Positions 1-12,299 of a stretch of 64,000 nt of DNA are shown piece after piece. The stretch is from positions 1,147,213-1,211,212 of the forward strand of contig NW_022985162.1 of the NCBI RefSeq assembly GCF_010093535.1, read 5' to 3'. The position numbers and the translations under genes are program-made. Below the pieces are notes generated by a model. The model was not told the DNA's origin and did no database searches. It worked only from the letters and a program-made list of their open reading frames with translations. Source of the stretch: Lindgomyces ingoldianus. Lineage: Eukaryota; Ascomycota; Dothideomycetes; Pleosporales; Lindgomycetaceae. Position 1 is the first letter of the stretch, and every line of letters starts with the position of its first letter.

Positions 1-301
1 AAGTAAGGTTTTAAAAATAAATATAGTTAGTAAATATTTTACTTATTATAACGTACTTTACAGGCGAGTTGCTTACACACCTAAGTCGCTTACTTTTGCT
101 AAGACCCCACCTGTCCGTACGCAGCAGCAGCGTCGCGGCCTGGATACGAGCGATCGCGCACGAGCAGGATCACGTATCTATGTCACATGATGCTTGTGCG
201 CGAACCTCTGTGCGCGAACATCTAGATATCCCCCTTTTCCTCTGTACGGAGGAAAGACAAGAGCAATAGAACTAGAAACATGTTGCTCTTACCTTACCTA
301 C
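1..301. repeat. Left outer part of the transposon nest, including inverted-repeat arm (183-301)
   Basis: This is a GC-preserved repeat block, not a gene, although short open frames cross it. Positions 183-301 match, inverted, 12375-12490: both carry the words catctagatat and gaaacatgttg in the same relative order. The arm continues after the insertion at 302-9992 with 9998-10095, which matches inverted 12300-12365 (tacttaag, atactataagca, gagcctatttaaca). A second inverted match pairs 51-110 with about 12112-12175 (cgtactttacagg, gttgcttacacacctaag). The two matched blocks lie in different order at the two sides, so this is not one simple pair of terminal inverted repeats. The right copies carry many C-to-T and G-to-A changes relative to the left ones, as RIP would give. 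Confidence 0.7.
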
Positions 302-2119
302 TGTAACAGCGCAGGCAAGACAATGGGTCTGAATGCGGTGGGAATCCACTCAGAAGAATATGGGAGTGCGTGGGGACTCTAAACCTGGGAATGCTATTAA
401 CACCTATAGGCCTTGTATAAAAGGATATTAGAAAACTACTAAGCTAGCTACAGAGGCAAAGTATAACTAAATACATAAGGGAATAGGAGTAACAGCAGGG
501 GTTAGGGCTAGGTTAGGGTTAAGGCTAATACAGGGGCCTTCTAGAGGTTCTAGGACGCCTAAGATAGAACAATTTATAAAAATTGTTACACTACCCCCCC
601 TCTGTAGACTAATAGTCCCTATTAGTAGTAATTATAGTATAAAGTATTACTATTATGTCCTCTGCCTTTTTAAACTAAAACTAGTTTAATTTAGCTAGGT
701 GTTCTTACTAAGTATTACTTTGCACTGCTAGCAGTGTCCTCTAAACCTAAACACTACACATGTAGTTATTAATTATTAGGGTAGTAAGTGTAGTTTGTTA
801 ATTAAAGCTAATTTAGATAAAATAATAAAGTCTTTTTTATAAGTCTTTTTTATAAGTCTTTTTTATAAGTCTTTTTTTTAGATTATATACTATAAGGTAG
901 GCTACTATAGCTTTAAAAAAGTTTACCTAAGTAAGTTTAAAACTATAATTTAGTACTTATAGGCTAAAAGAAAGCTTTTTTTATAAGTAGAAAAACTAAT
1001 CTAACTAAAATAACTTTTTTTTAATAGCTGCACTAATAAAGTGCGCTTTAAATGTAAAAAAAGCTTTCTTTTTATCTATCTAAAAAGTTTAAAATGCTTA
1101 CTATGCTTTAGTCTTTTTTTAACTAGTAATAAAATAAGTTTATAAAAGCTTTATTATATCTATTATACTTTTAAACTAAAACTAGTCTAATTTAGCTAGG
1201 TATCCTAGCTCTAGATAATCCTTTGTAATACTAGCTATGTGTCTCTATATTAATGCTATATGTGTACACTTACTTTAATAGTAATTTAAATTAATGTTAA
1301 GTTTATCTATAATAAAGGCTTACTATTATTTAAATGTAAGTTTTTTGCTATTTATAAAAATCTTAATCTTAGGCATGTGTTTAGTAAAGTAGATTTACTA
1401 AGTTTAAAAAGTGCCTAAAAAGTTTCTTACACTTAAAGTAGTAAAAGTAGTATAAAGTGTTATTAAAAGTAATTTAGTAGTTAGTAAAAGTTAACTAGTA
1501 GTTTTTAGCTAAATTAGCTACTTAAGCTATACTTATAATTAAGGAATCTAATTATTAATAAATATACTACTAAAGATTAACTTTAAATTAGGTAAAAGTA
1601 TAGCTTTAAGTGCTATAAAAGCAGGTTTAGCTATTAACATAAATTATTAATTAACTTTAAAAGGCTTACTTTAGCTAGAGTGTATTTTAATTCTAGAATT
1701 AAAGAGTAGTAGTTAGCTAGACATTAGCAGTTACTTTTAATTTTAATAAGTTATTATTAGTCTTTAAGTTTTTACTTTAGCACCTTTTTATAACTTTTCT
1801 AAAAGTAATTTTAATTATAAAGAATAAAAAGTTTTAAACCTAAAAGCTTTAGTTAACTAAAGGTTAATAAGATCTAGTCTATAAACTAAATAGTTTAATA
1901 TAATAGTGTGTAAGTATTATAACCTAAACTAAATTAGACACATCTTAGGCTTAAATATAGTTAAATAAATAATTAGTGTAATATTATAATAAAGCTGTTA
2001 CTAGTAAAAGTAAGTTTTCTAATATAATATAATAGTGCAGGCAAGACAATAGGTCTAAATGTAGTAGGAATCTACTTAGAGGCATATAAGAGTGCGTGGG
2101 GACTCTAAACCTAGGAATG

Positions 2120-2710
2120 TGTTACAATCCTTGCTTCGTGAAGCACTCAGGTCTGATGATGTTCCTAGGTGGGGAGTAGGACGGATGATAGGGGCTAATC
2201 CGGTAGGGTGTACAGTCCTACGTACAGGCTATTAGGCTAATAGAGAGAGGGAGAGTGACTAGATTATAGTTTGCCTTATGTGCAGCAGTAGAGAGGCTAG
2301 GGTTAAACAGTCCTTGCAGACAAGGTTAGAGGTATATGTAGTGTAAGATATATAAATAGTATTGCAGCTTTTTAAAAAGCTAAATGCTACTTAGTCTATG
2401 TAAAGAATAAACTAAACATTAAACACACCTTCTAAAGGTTGTTTAATGTAGGAACTATATACATGTGTAGGGGACACTAGGGTGAGCTAGATAAGTTTAC
2501 TTAAGCCTGCTAAGCAAGGCTTGCTAAGCTTGTCTAGACTTATAAGATTTACATCCTATCTTCTTATTAGACAACGCATTCTTCTATAATCTTAGGTAGC
2601 CGCGTGACTCTGTGTCCTTTGTTTAGTTTATAAGCAAGTCCTGCTCTAACTGTACCATATTGTGGAGCATCCTAGGTGGAGTTACGCTGGTCCAACTGTA
2701 GACTGTAACA
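2120..2710 (-). repeat. Left LTR (functional 3' LTR) of the gypsy element
   Basis: It aligns end to end with 9198-9788 at equal length (591 bp). Its copy of the region near 2600-2710 is moderately mutated, whereas the matching part of the right LTR (9617-9788) keeps many CpG sites, for example gacgacgcattc. Confidence 0.9.
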
Positions 2711-5700
2711 CGCTGCCCCCCCTTTCTAGCGGCGTCCTTGCTGCTCTGCTTACACAACTGTGTTAGTAAAAGCTTATTTATAATGTTAGTGCCCTTCTGC
2801 TAAAAGGCATTCTCTACATCTATTTTTTTTATGCTAAATAGCTTACTAGTCTTGTTTATCTTACTATCTTTATATTGCTTATTGTTTTAATCCTCTTTAC
2901 TAAATAAAGATAAGGCCCTATAGCGCTTACTAGTTCTTAGAGTTGTCTTATGTGTTAATGTTGTCTTTAGACAAGTGTGTTAAGTGTGTAAAAAAGAATA
3001 GTAAATGCAACACCTTTGTTTCTAATGCTGCGTAGGATTGCTTAGAGAAGAAGAGAAAGTTACTTCTTTAGAAGGCAGTTACTGCAAAGGCTTAGAAGTA
3101 AGACTTTAATAATAAAATGTTGCGTTAAGTCTAGAAGACTCTAGAGGTAAAGGCTAAAAAGTGTTCTAAACAAAATTATATCTAAAAGTTGTTAGATCTG
3201 CTAAAGGCTTGTTATATAAAGTACTTAAAAGAGGATCTATCCTCCTTAGACAAGATAGAAGCCCTTAAGGCTAAAGTAAAAAGTTATTCTTTTTCTTAAC
3301 TATTGTTAGCTAGGACTTATCTCTAAAGGCTACTACTATCTAGTAATAACATAGCTGTTCCTTTTAATATAGGTGCCTTATTGCCTAGCTAGTTTCTTTT
3401 AGATAAGCTTAAAGGTACCTTTATACTAACAGCTGCGTGTTCTTTAAATTCTTAGCTAGTTTTTATATGTTTTTACTAGTAAGCTACTTTTTTTATTTTA
3501 CTAAAAATTCTTTCTAATTTTTTTAGTTACTAATAATGCGCTTAACTTTATATTCTGTTTCCTTGTCCTTTTATCTCTATGTAGATAGGGGAATTTCTTT
3601 AGGTGCCTTTTCTAATCTAGAGATATAGAACTACAGGTGTATCTTTATGTGTAGGGGAAGCTTAAGCTTATAGTTGTCCTATTAGGTTTAAAAGACTTTG
3701 TATAGTTCTATTCTTTTTTCTACTAGCTTCCTAGAAGGTCTAGGTATCTTAAAGTTTTTAGTGTTAAGATACATATAGTCTTCTAGACAGATTTCTAGTC
3801 TTAGTTATTATAATTTATTTACATATTTCTCTATTATTTCTCTACTAGATCTAGCTTTTATAGCTAACTTTTTATGTATCTAACATAGGTTTGTTAGTTA
3901 GTCTATTAATTCCTGTAGATCTATAGGTTAACTTTTATGCAATGTAAAGTAAGAGTTATATCTAAAATTAGCTTTGTACAGCATTTTTTTTATTATAGCT
4001 AACTTTATGTTGTTAATAGCTAATTATGCTATTAAAAGCCACTCTGCCTAATTATCTTAAGTGTAGAAAATGTACTTTCTTAAATATCTTTCTACTTCTG
4101 CGTTTACCCTTTTAGTCTAACTATCTGTTTATAGATAGTAGGCTGTTAATAGCTTGTGCATTATTCTAAAGTGTTGCATTACTGCCTTCTAGAATCTGCT
4201 AGTAAATAACTTATTTTAGTTAAAGATAATAATTTTAGGGCATTTATATACTAATATTACATTTTATTTTAATTTATAGATAAATTTTTTAGCTGTTATT
4301 ATTTTTTCTAAGAGCTAAGTGTATAGATATTTAGTAGTTTTATCTAAAGCTACTATAATTATGTTGCACATTCTATCTGTCCCTAGTTCTTTAGATAGGG
4401 GTAATCCTGTAATAAAGTCTATTATAATTATTATTTATAGTAGCTTTAGTGCTTTAATTAGTTAAAGGTATCTATAAGTTTTATGCCTCTACAGGTTATT
4501 TTTATTATAGGTGTTACATTCTCTAAGCACCTTAGTGCATAATTGCTTTACTTTTAGTATTTATTAAAGTATAGCAGTCCTTAGTTTTTTCTAGAGAGTG
4601 CCTATACTAGGATGTCTAAACATTAGGGATTTATAATATTCTTAAATTAAATTTTTTTATTCTTACTTACTAGCTATAAGCATGTAGAATTTTTCTATAA
4701 GTTAGGGTCTATTATAGATTTATCCTTTATTAGTTTCTTTAAAAAGTGTAAATTTTTTTATTCCTTTCTTTTCTTTATTAAAGTAGTTTAGTCTTTAGCT
4801 AAGGGCGTTAGCTTACTAGTTCTGTGCTCTTAAGACATGCTTAATAGTGTAGTTAAACTAGGCGAGTTCTATTACTTATCTTACATGCATTAGTAATAAT
4901 TTCTTTACTGTTAAAAACATAACTAAATTTGCATAGTTAGTTATAATATTAAATAGTTTTACTATTTTATGTAACTTTGTAGCTTAAACTCTTACAGTGT
5001 TTAGTATTACTTTTAGTTCTTTGTTAGGTATACTGTAGCCTACTTTAGGTCCTAAGAATTTAGCAGAATAGTACGCAACTAGATGCCACTTTCTATCTTC
5101 CTGTTTCTAGTATAACGCGGCCCTACTAGCTCTAAGGGATGCGTCTGTGTAGATTTTTATATCTAGTTATAGGTTATACATTCTTAGCACTAGTTTGTCT
5201 GTTATAGCTTGTTTTAATGTTATAAATACTTTATTTATTTTTAAAGTTTATATAAACTTTGCTGCTATCTATTTCTTAGTTATAGCATTTATTAGTAGTA
5301 TAGTAATTTTTAAATAGTCTTTAATTATTTGTCTAATGTAGCCTAATAGTCCTAAGAATTCTTTTACTTCTTTAACTATTATAAGTTCTAGCTATTCTAG
5401 TACTTTCTGCACTTTAGTAAAGTTAATCTTTATTTCTTTTTTATTAATTATAAATCTTAAGTATTTTATTTTAGTAACATAAAACTTGCATTTAGAAAGC
5501 TGTAGGTAAAGTCTATACTTCCTAAGCTGTTCTAAAACCTTCTGTACTTTTTATACATAGTCTTCTAGGGTATCTTTAGAATAGACAAGAACATTGTCTA
5601 GATATACTAAGGTAAAGACATTAAGATATAAGTTAAGAGCTATGTTAATAATTTACTAAAACATAGCTAGGGTGTTTATTAGACTAAATAGCATTACTAA

Positions 5701-8700
5701 TAATTTATAGAGTCTCTATAAAGTTCTAAATGCTGTAAGCTATTTATCTCCTTTCTATATCTTTATTTTGTTAAATCTGTTTTATACATTAAACTTTGTA
5801 AAGTACTAGGTTCCTTTTAGTTAATTTATAATGTCTTATATAATTAGTAGAGGAAACTAGTCTTAAATTATGTTATTATTTAGAGTTCTATAGTCTTAAT
5901 AGACTTAGATTTTTTCTTTTTTCTTTTTTACAAAGACTACTGCTAAGGCTATAGGGCTGTAGCTTTCCTAGATGTGGCCTTATGCTAACATTCTATTAAT
6001 GTATTCTTACAAGGCCTTTTTCTGTGCCTTAGTTAAGGGACAGAGCCTATGCGTTTTTAAATTATAATTCTTTATTAAGTTAATAGTGTAGTCCTAAGGC
6101 TAATATAGTAGTAATTCTCTTAGGTCTTTTAGTGTCTTAAACATATCTTTGTAGTCTTTATACTTAATTAAGATATAACTTTTGTCCTAGGTTTAAATAA
6201 CACTAATTTATTCTATATTTTTATCTACTTTAATTTCTTTATAAAAGACTTCCTTAAGCTTTTTTTTTATTATTTATATTGCCTAGGCTTTTAGCTTTTA
6301 GTAAGGGAATTTCTAGGGCTTTTTCTTCTTAGGGTAGTAACTACTACCCTGCTTTGCTTATTTATAGACTAGGCATCTATTATTATGGCATGCTAACTAG
6401 GTTATGCGTGCGTAGTTATTAGGGGTTTTTATAGTTATAGTTCTTTAATTAATTGCAGGGTTATGTGTTCTAAGCTAGTTATAGCCTAGGATTATATTAT
6501 ATTTACCTCTTAGCTTAAGTATGTTTATAGACCTCTAGTTACTAGTGTTAGGGGTTTTAAGGTCTTTTTTATAGGTTTCTAGGTTAATCTATTCTCTACT
6601 ATACTTAATTAACAATGCGTTAGTAAGGGTTACTTTAAATAAGTTTTTTTTTATTTAAAATAGTATACTTTATTTATCTACTTATTTCTTATCTATAGCA
6701 GTAAAGGTACATCTACTGTCTACTAGGGCTAGTCTAGGCTACCCTTTATACGTGAAGGTGGTTGTTAGGCTATGCTCTGCCCCTTATCCTACTATAATTA
6801 CTGCTAATATGTTGTGTTTAACTTTCTTATTAAAGAGGGAGTAAGAGTTAATATTTTATAAGTTATTATTAAATTTGTCCTTTTTTTTTTATAGATTTAG
6901 TGTTTTTAATTATAGCAGTTAAGTGCCTTACATTTATAGTCTTTAACTAAATAGTGTAATATTAGGTAGTCTTTCTTTTTTACTACTTTCTACTAAAAAT
7001 AGTAGAACTTATAGTTTTTTTGTTTATTACACTTTATCTATAGTTCTTGTTTATAAGGGGGAGCTGTCTAATAAGTGTAGCAATTTGTGGTTTTACAGGC
7101 TAAGGCTGTTCCTTACTATAGGCAACTGTTATAGTTCTTCTTCTATATAGGCTACTATTCTGCTTAATGTTTGTTATCCTAGTGCTTAACACAGTACTAT
7201 TGTGTGCACTAGTACTAGGGGTATAGACAATTATTAGGTCTATGTAACGTGTTAAGGGGACTCTTCTAAGTCTACTAAGAATACTCTTTTGTTTGTACTA
7301 GCTGTACAGGGTGCTCTTTCTATTAGCACTTGCTTATGCTATAGGTACTGCTTCTACAAAGAACGCATTATCTATAGTTCTGTTATATTGCAAGAGCCTT
7401 TCTAGAGATTGCTAGGCCTAGGAGCAGTGTCTTAGGTTTTTTAGGCGCTAGTTATAGTACTTTAAACCTAGCAGGTTTACCTAACTATTCTAGCTTTTAA
7501 TCTTTAATCTTAGTAAAAAACTACTATTACTTTTTTTTATTTATAATGTTATATTTAACTTTAGCTATCCTTTATATAATGTTAAATGTTAAGTAGTTGT
7601 TGCTAATGTTTATCTAGTAAAGCAAGACTATATAATTACTTAAGTAGTTATATTATAACCTGCACTTCTAGCATCTGCATCTTTAAAACTGTTAGAAAAG
7701 CTCTCTTACTAAAGTACTAGAGGTTTAGTTATAGAGGGGGAAACACTTTTCTTTTTTTTAGACATTTATAATATATCTTTAGATTTAAGTCTCTTCTTTA
7801 TATCCTTTAAAGATTATAAGGTCTTATAACACTATATTAAAGCTACTAAAGTTTTAAATAACTACCTTTTAATACACTTTAGGGCAGTTGTTTAAAGAGT
7901 AGTTTTCTTTATATTACTAGTAAAGTCTATTATTTAGTCTTTCTTATATTTCTTTATTTATAAGGCTGTATTTAGCAGTAATAGCTTTTATTATTATAGT
8001 AGTATTTTTATTCTTCCCCTTCTAGAAGTTTAGGCAGTTTTAGCAGAAGTGTTTTACTTTTTTATAGTTTAGGTAGGCCTTATTCTTTAACTACTTCTGT
8101 TATTCCTTTATTAGAGGCAGCTTATTATGTCTTAAAACTTAGTTTTTCTTTAAGAGAGGGCTTTATATATGCTTTACATAACTAAGGTCTATTAGCTTTT
8201 TATTATATTAGAGAAGCTTTTTCTTTTTAGGGACAAATTCTAGCTTCTAAAAGGTTCTCTTTAATTTCTTTTCTCTTTTGTGTTTTTTATAGTAGTTGTT
8301 ATAAGTAGTTGCTTTTTTAATATAATTTTTAAAAGTAGTTAGTTAGTTTATATGCATAAACTTATTTTTTACTTTATTATTTAGTCTGTTATAAAACATG
8401 TGGCATAGGGTTTTTTAGTTATTCTATCTATAGATAGCTATTTATTCTCTAAAGCGTGCTGCATAGTTTTAGACTAGTCTACTTTCTTGCCTTATGTTAT
8501 TTAGTCTATTAGCTATAATTTTTTTTTTGTCTAGGGTCTTATAGATAGCTAATAGAGCTAATTTAAAGTTTTTAACGCTGCTAAATACTTCTTTAGTCTT
8601 AAAGTTAAGTAGTGTGCTGTTAGCTTTAAAGTCTATCTAATTATTAGCGTAGAGTTAGAACTAGATTGCAGGGGGGCCTTTTAAGTATAGTCCTATTTAG

Positions 8701-9197
8701 AAGATTATTTCTGTGTTAGTCTAAAATGCTTCTTTATTATATTGCATATAAAAGTGGCATTTAGTAAAGAATAGTTAGAGGTCCTTTAATAATTTTTTAA
8801 AAGGCTTAAAAAAGGCTAGTTTTAAAGCCTTCTTAGCTGCAACACTTACTCTATTTATTAAGATATTCTAAACCTTTACTAGTTTTACTTATAACTTATG
8901 TATTTAGCAGGCTTAGAAGGTGTCCTTATAGGGGTTAGTAAGAGATAGGGGGTTTTGTAAGTTTATATTTTTCTAGTAAAAGTTAGTAATCTTTTACTTA
9001 AGTTTTAATAATTTGCTAACTTTATTACTAATCTGCTAGAGTTTTTTAATGTTGTCCTAGATTAAGTTAATCTGTTCTGCTAAGACAGCTTTACTTTAGG
9101 TAGGAACTTCTATAAATCCTAATAGCGCAGCATAGGCTATATTAGAATCTAAGTTATGTTGTGAGGTTGCTATACTTTTTAAAAAAGTAGTGTTTAA

Positions 9198-9788
9198 TGT
9201 TATAATTCTTGCTTTATAAAGCACTTAGGTCTAATAATGTTCCTAGGTAGGGAGTAAGACAGATAATAGGGGCTAATCTAGTAGAGTGTACAGTCCTATG
9301 TACAGGCTATTAGGCTAATAGAGAGAGGGAGAGTGACTAGATTATAGTTTGCCCTATGTGCAGCAGTAGGGAGGCTAGGGTTAAACAGTCCTTGCAGACA
9401 AGGTTAGAGGTATATGTAGTGTAAGATATATAAATAGTATTATAGCTCTTTAAAAAGCTAAATGCTACTTAGTCTATATAAAAAATAAACTAAATGTTAA
9501 ACACACTTTCTAAAGGTTATTTAATGTAGGAACTATATACATGTGTAGGGGACGCTAGGGCGAGCTAGATAAGTTTACTTAAGCCTGCTAAGCAGGGCTT
9601 ACTAAGCTTGTCTAGACTTGTGGGATTTGCGTCCTATCTTCTTATTGGACGACGCATTCTTCCATGATCTCGGGTAGCTGCGCGACTCCGCGTCCTCCGT
9701 TTGGTTCGTAAGCGAGTCCTGCTCCAACCGTACCATATTGTGGAGCATCCTGGGTGGAGTTACGCTGGTCCAACCGTAGACCGTAACA
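9198..9788 (-). repeat. Right LTR (functional 5' LTR) of the gypsy element
   Basis: It pairs with 2120-2710. The outer third (9617-9788) is nearly free of RIP-type changes, while the inner two thirds are mutated, so RIP damage changes abruptly inside one repeat. The LTR ends GTAACA at 9788 and is followed by the target duplication GAATG. Confidence 0.9.
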
Positions 9789-9997
9789 GAATGCTATTAA
9801 CACTTATAGGCCTTGTACAAAAGGATATTAGAAAACTACTAAGCTAGCTACAGGGGGGCAAGGTATAACTAAATACATAAGGGAATAGGGGTAACAGCAG
9901 GGGTTAGGGCCAGGTCGGGGTCGGGGACGATACAGGGGCCTTCCGGAGGTTCCGGGACGCCCGAGATGGAACGATTCATGAGAATCGTTACACCTAC

Positions 9998-10869
9998 CTC
10001 GTACGCTGTGCACACCGTACACCACTCTTACTCTTGCTACTTAAGCGCTCATACTATAAGCAGCTAGCTGTTAGAGCCTATTTAACACCACTCTAATAAA
10101 CTCTATTATAGCCTATAACAACCCGCTCTAGCACTATATAGTACAGTACAGCCTAGAATATTATTTAGATACTACTTTTACTTCTTACTTACACATTTGT
10201 GTGTTATGCCTAGTCTAATTGCACTATTTGCAGCGCCTTTAGAATAGCTTACCTACTTTAGCTTACACCTGCTTTTTTACTTTCTTTTTATTACTATGCG
10301 CTTTAAACTTCTTTAGAGCTATTAAGTATAAGCTTTTTTAAATTATTAAAGTTTTTTTTACTTTAATTTACTTTTTTTTATATAATTTACATTATATAGT
10401 AGCCTTATTAGCTTTTTAAAGCTTAGTAATTTTTTATTATACTAACACTAGCTTATATATAATTATTACTACTTTTTTAAACACTTTTTTAAACACTTTA
10501 ACTATAAAAGTTAGTAAACTATTTATATACTTTTAAATTTTTATTTTTATAAGTATTAATTATAACTTAAGTTTTAAAGTATTACTTAAAGTTTACAACT
10601 ACTAAAGCTTATTATGTATAAGTAGTAGTAATAAAGTGCATAACTTTATATTAAAGCCTATTATAACTTATTATAAGTTAAAAGAAACTAATTTAGCTTT
10701 TTAAAACTTTTCTTAGATATTACTAAAAGTAATTATAGTATTATAAGCTACTTTAAAGCATAGTAAAAACTTTATTTTTATAATATAAGTAATTTAGTTA
10801 CATATAAGGTTTTTAGCTTAGCACTTATACACTTTTTTAAAAAAAGTAAAACAACTTACATTAAGTAGC
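9998..10869. other. Inverted-repeat arm continuation and AT-rich gene-free DNA
   Basis: The first 100 bp (9998-10095) continue the left inverted-repeat arm. The rest is AT-rich sequence full of TA words with no readable protein in any frame. I see no gene here. Confidence 0.6.
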
Positions 10870-11175
10870 TGTAACGGCGCAGGCAAGACAATGGGTCCGA
10901 ATGCGGAGGGAATCCACTCAGAGGCATATGGGAGTGCGTGGGGACTCTGAACCTGGGAATGCCATTGACACCTATAGGCCTTGTACAAAAGGATATCAGA
11001 AAACTACCAAGCTAGCTACAGGGCGAGGTGCGACTAAATACATAAGGGAATAGGGGTAACAGCAGGGGGCCAGGCAGAGTCAAGTCAGGGTCGAACCAGG
11101 GTCGGAGCCGATACAGAGACCCTTCGGATAGGTTCCAGGCGACCTGAGATGGAACGATTCATGAGAATCGTTACA
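10870..11175 (-). mobile_element. Solo LTR of the short LTR element family, with little RIP
   Basis: This 306-bp unit begins TGTAAC and ends GTTACA and is flanked by a perfect 5-bp duplication GTAGC (10865-10869 and 11176-11180). It matches the LTRs at 302-590 and 2028-2119/9789-9992. It is GC-rich with many CpG sites, unlike the AT-rich DNA on both sides. It also shows the uninterrupted site (ctgggaatgccattgacacc) into which the gypsy element inserted in the other copy. The orientation is inferred from the family members and is tentative. Confidence 0.88.
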
Positions 11176-11180
11176 GTAGC

Positions 11181-12299
11181 TATAAAAAGTGTAATAAATA
11201 AAAAAGTATATAAATAGTAATAATTTTATTATTTTTATAGTATTACTAAAAATAAAGTAAGTTATAGCTTTTATAGCTATTAATAACTAGTAGATAGTAG
11301 CTGCTAATAGTACACTTTTTTATATGCGCATTAAAGTGCTTTAACTAGTCTAGACTAAGCTAATTAGTAGTTTAGCTGTGCTTAAAGACTATAATAACTT
11401 AATTTTAAAGTAGATTTTTTTTATACTAGTTTAAAAAGTAATTACTACTTTAAAAAATAATAAAAGGTAAAATAGCTTACTTTTTAGCATTAATGCCTTA
11501 AATAGCTGTTATCTACTTCTAGTTACCTAGCTAGACTACTTTTAGCTATTCTTATCTCTCTAAACTTATAATAACTACTCTAATAAATATTTAGCTTATT
11601 ATAAACTTTATTTTATTAAAGTTATATATGTAGATGCTATACTTAGCTTTAAATTACTATAAAATCTTTATAAAAAGCTTTTTTATAGTTATACTTATAG
11701 TTAAACTTTACGTTAAGCTTTAAGTAATACTTAATAAATATATTAAGCTAGTTTATACTAATATAGCTTATATTATACTTAGTATGTAAAGAATTAGCTA
11801 TATTAGCTATAGCTACTAGCTAAAGAGAAAATTCTTACATATTTAGCTTAAGTATATGCTAAATAATTACCTACTTTTTATTATTATCTAGCTTTTATAA
11901 GTTAGCTATATAATTAGCTTAAAAAAGTTATTTAGTGTATTAGTTACTTATTATCTTTTAAAAAACTTTATAAATAGCTATAGTATGTTACTTAAAAAGT
12001 GTTATATTTTATTTAAAAGTTTAAAGTATAAGCTGCATTTAATATTTCTTTAATATGTTTAAGTAGTATTATTAGAAATGCATTAGTGTAGAAAAAGTAG
12101 TGTAGTAAGGTCTTAGTAAAAGTAAGTAACTTAGGTGTGTAAGCAACTTGCCTGTAAAGTACGTTAAAGCTTATTTTATTAAAGTTATATGTGTTATTAT
12201 TTTAAATACTAAACTTAGCTTTAATATTCTTTATAAGGCTAAACTAGCTTTAAATTACTTTAGAATTTTTATAAATGTTAAATAGGCTCTTTTATCTAG
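11181..12299. repeat. AT-rich RIP-degraded repeat with internal direct repeat
   Basis: No protein is readable. Positions about 11615-11690 and 12170-12290 share a diverged direct repeat (attaaagttatat, cttagcttta, agctttaaattact). Positions 12112-12175 are the inverted partner of 51-110. The block is probably the decayed interior of an old element. Confidence 0.5.

Larger units (their letters stand above)
2120..9788 (-). mobile_element. Full-length RIP-degraded Ty3/gypsy LTR retrotransposon
   Basis: Two LTRs of 591 bp (2120-2710 and 9198-9788) begin TGTTA and end TAACA. They are flanked by a perfect 5-bp target duplication GAATG at 2115-2119 and 9789-9793. Coding sense is the minus strand: a purine tract (complement of 2716-2727) lies 5 bp inside the left, functionally 3', LTR. 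Broken open frames on the minus strand show Gag-like sequence (about 8450-8800, with YLKGP), reverse transcriptase (about 5340-5640, with YLDN in place of the catalytic YLDD, then LSKCKF) and an integrase zinc-binding region (about 4440-4620, with HPSIG, C-x2-Y in place of C-x2-C, and RHKTY). In-frame stops are frequent and most arise from TAG/TAA words. The element is dead; the D-to-N change in the RT active site fits G-to-A RIP. Confidence 0.92.
302..9992 (-). mobile_element. Older short LTR retroelement, split by a nested gypsy element
   Basis: One LTR is 302-590, beginning TGTAAC and ending GTTACA. The other LTR is split into 2028-2119 and 9789-9992 by the nested insertion. The element is flanked by the 5-bp duplication CCTAC at 297-301 and 9993-9997. 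Its internal part, 591-2027, is only about 1.4 kb, is extremely AT-rich and shows no recognisable protein, so it may be non-autonomous. A purine tract on the minus strand (complement of 594-604) touches the LTR end at 590, which suggests minus-strand orientation. The left LTR is more mutated (many tta/cta words) than the solo copy at 10870-11175. Confidence 0.8.

Noticed and set aside
69..382. Short plus-strand frames in the left repeat arm
   Set aside because: They lie in the inverted repeat and run into an LTR; no protein features and no conservation of frame with the right arm.
505..530. Telomere-like TTAGGG words (ggttagggctaggttagggttaagg)
   Set aside because: The homologous LTR at 9900-9925 reads gtcggggtcgggg-type sequence, so these words arose by decay of the LTR and not from a telomere array.
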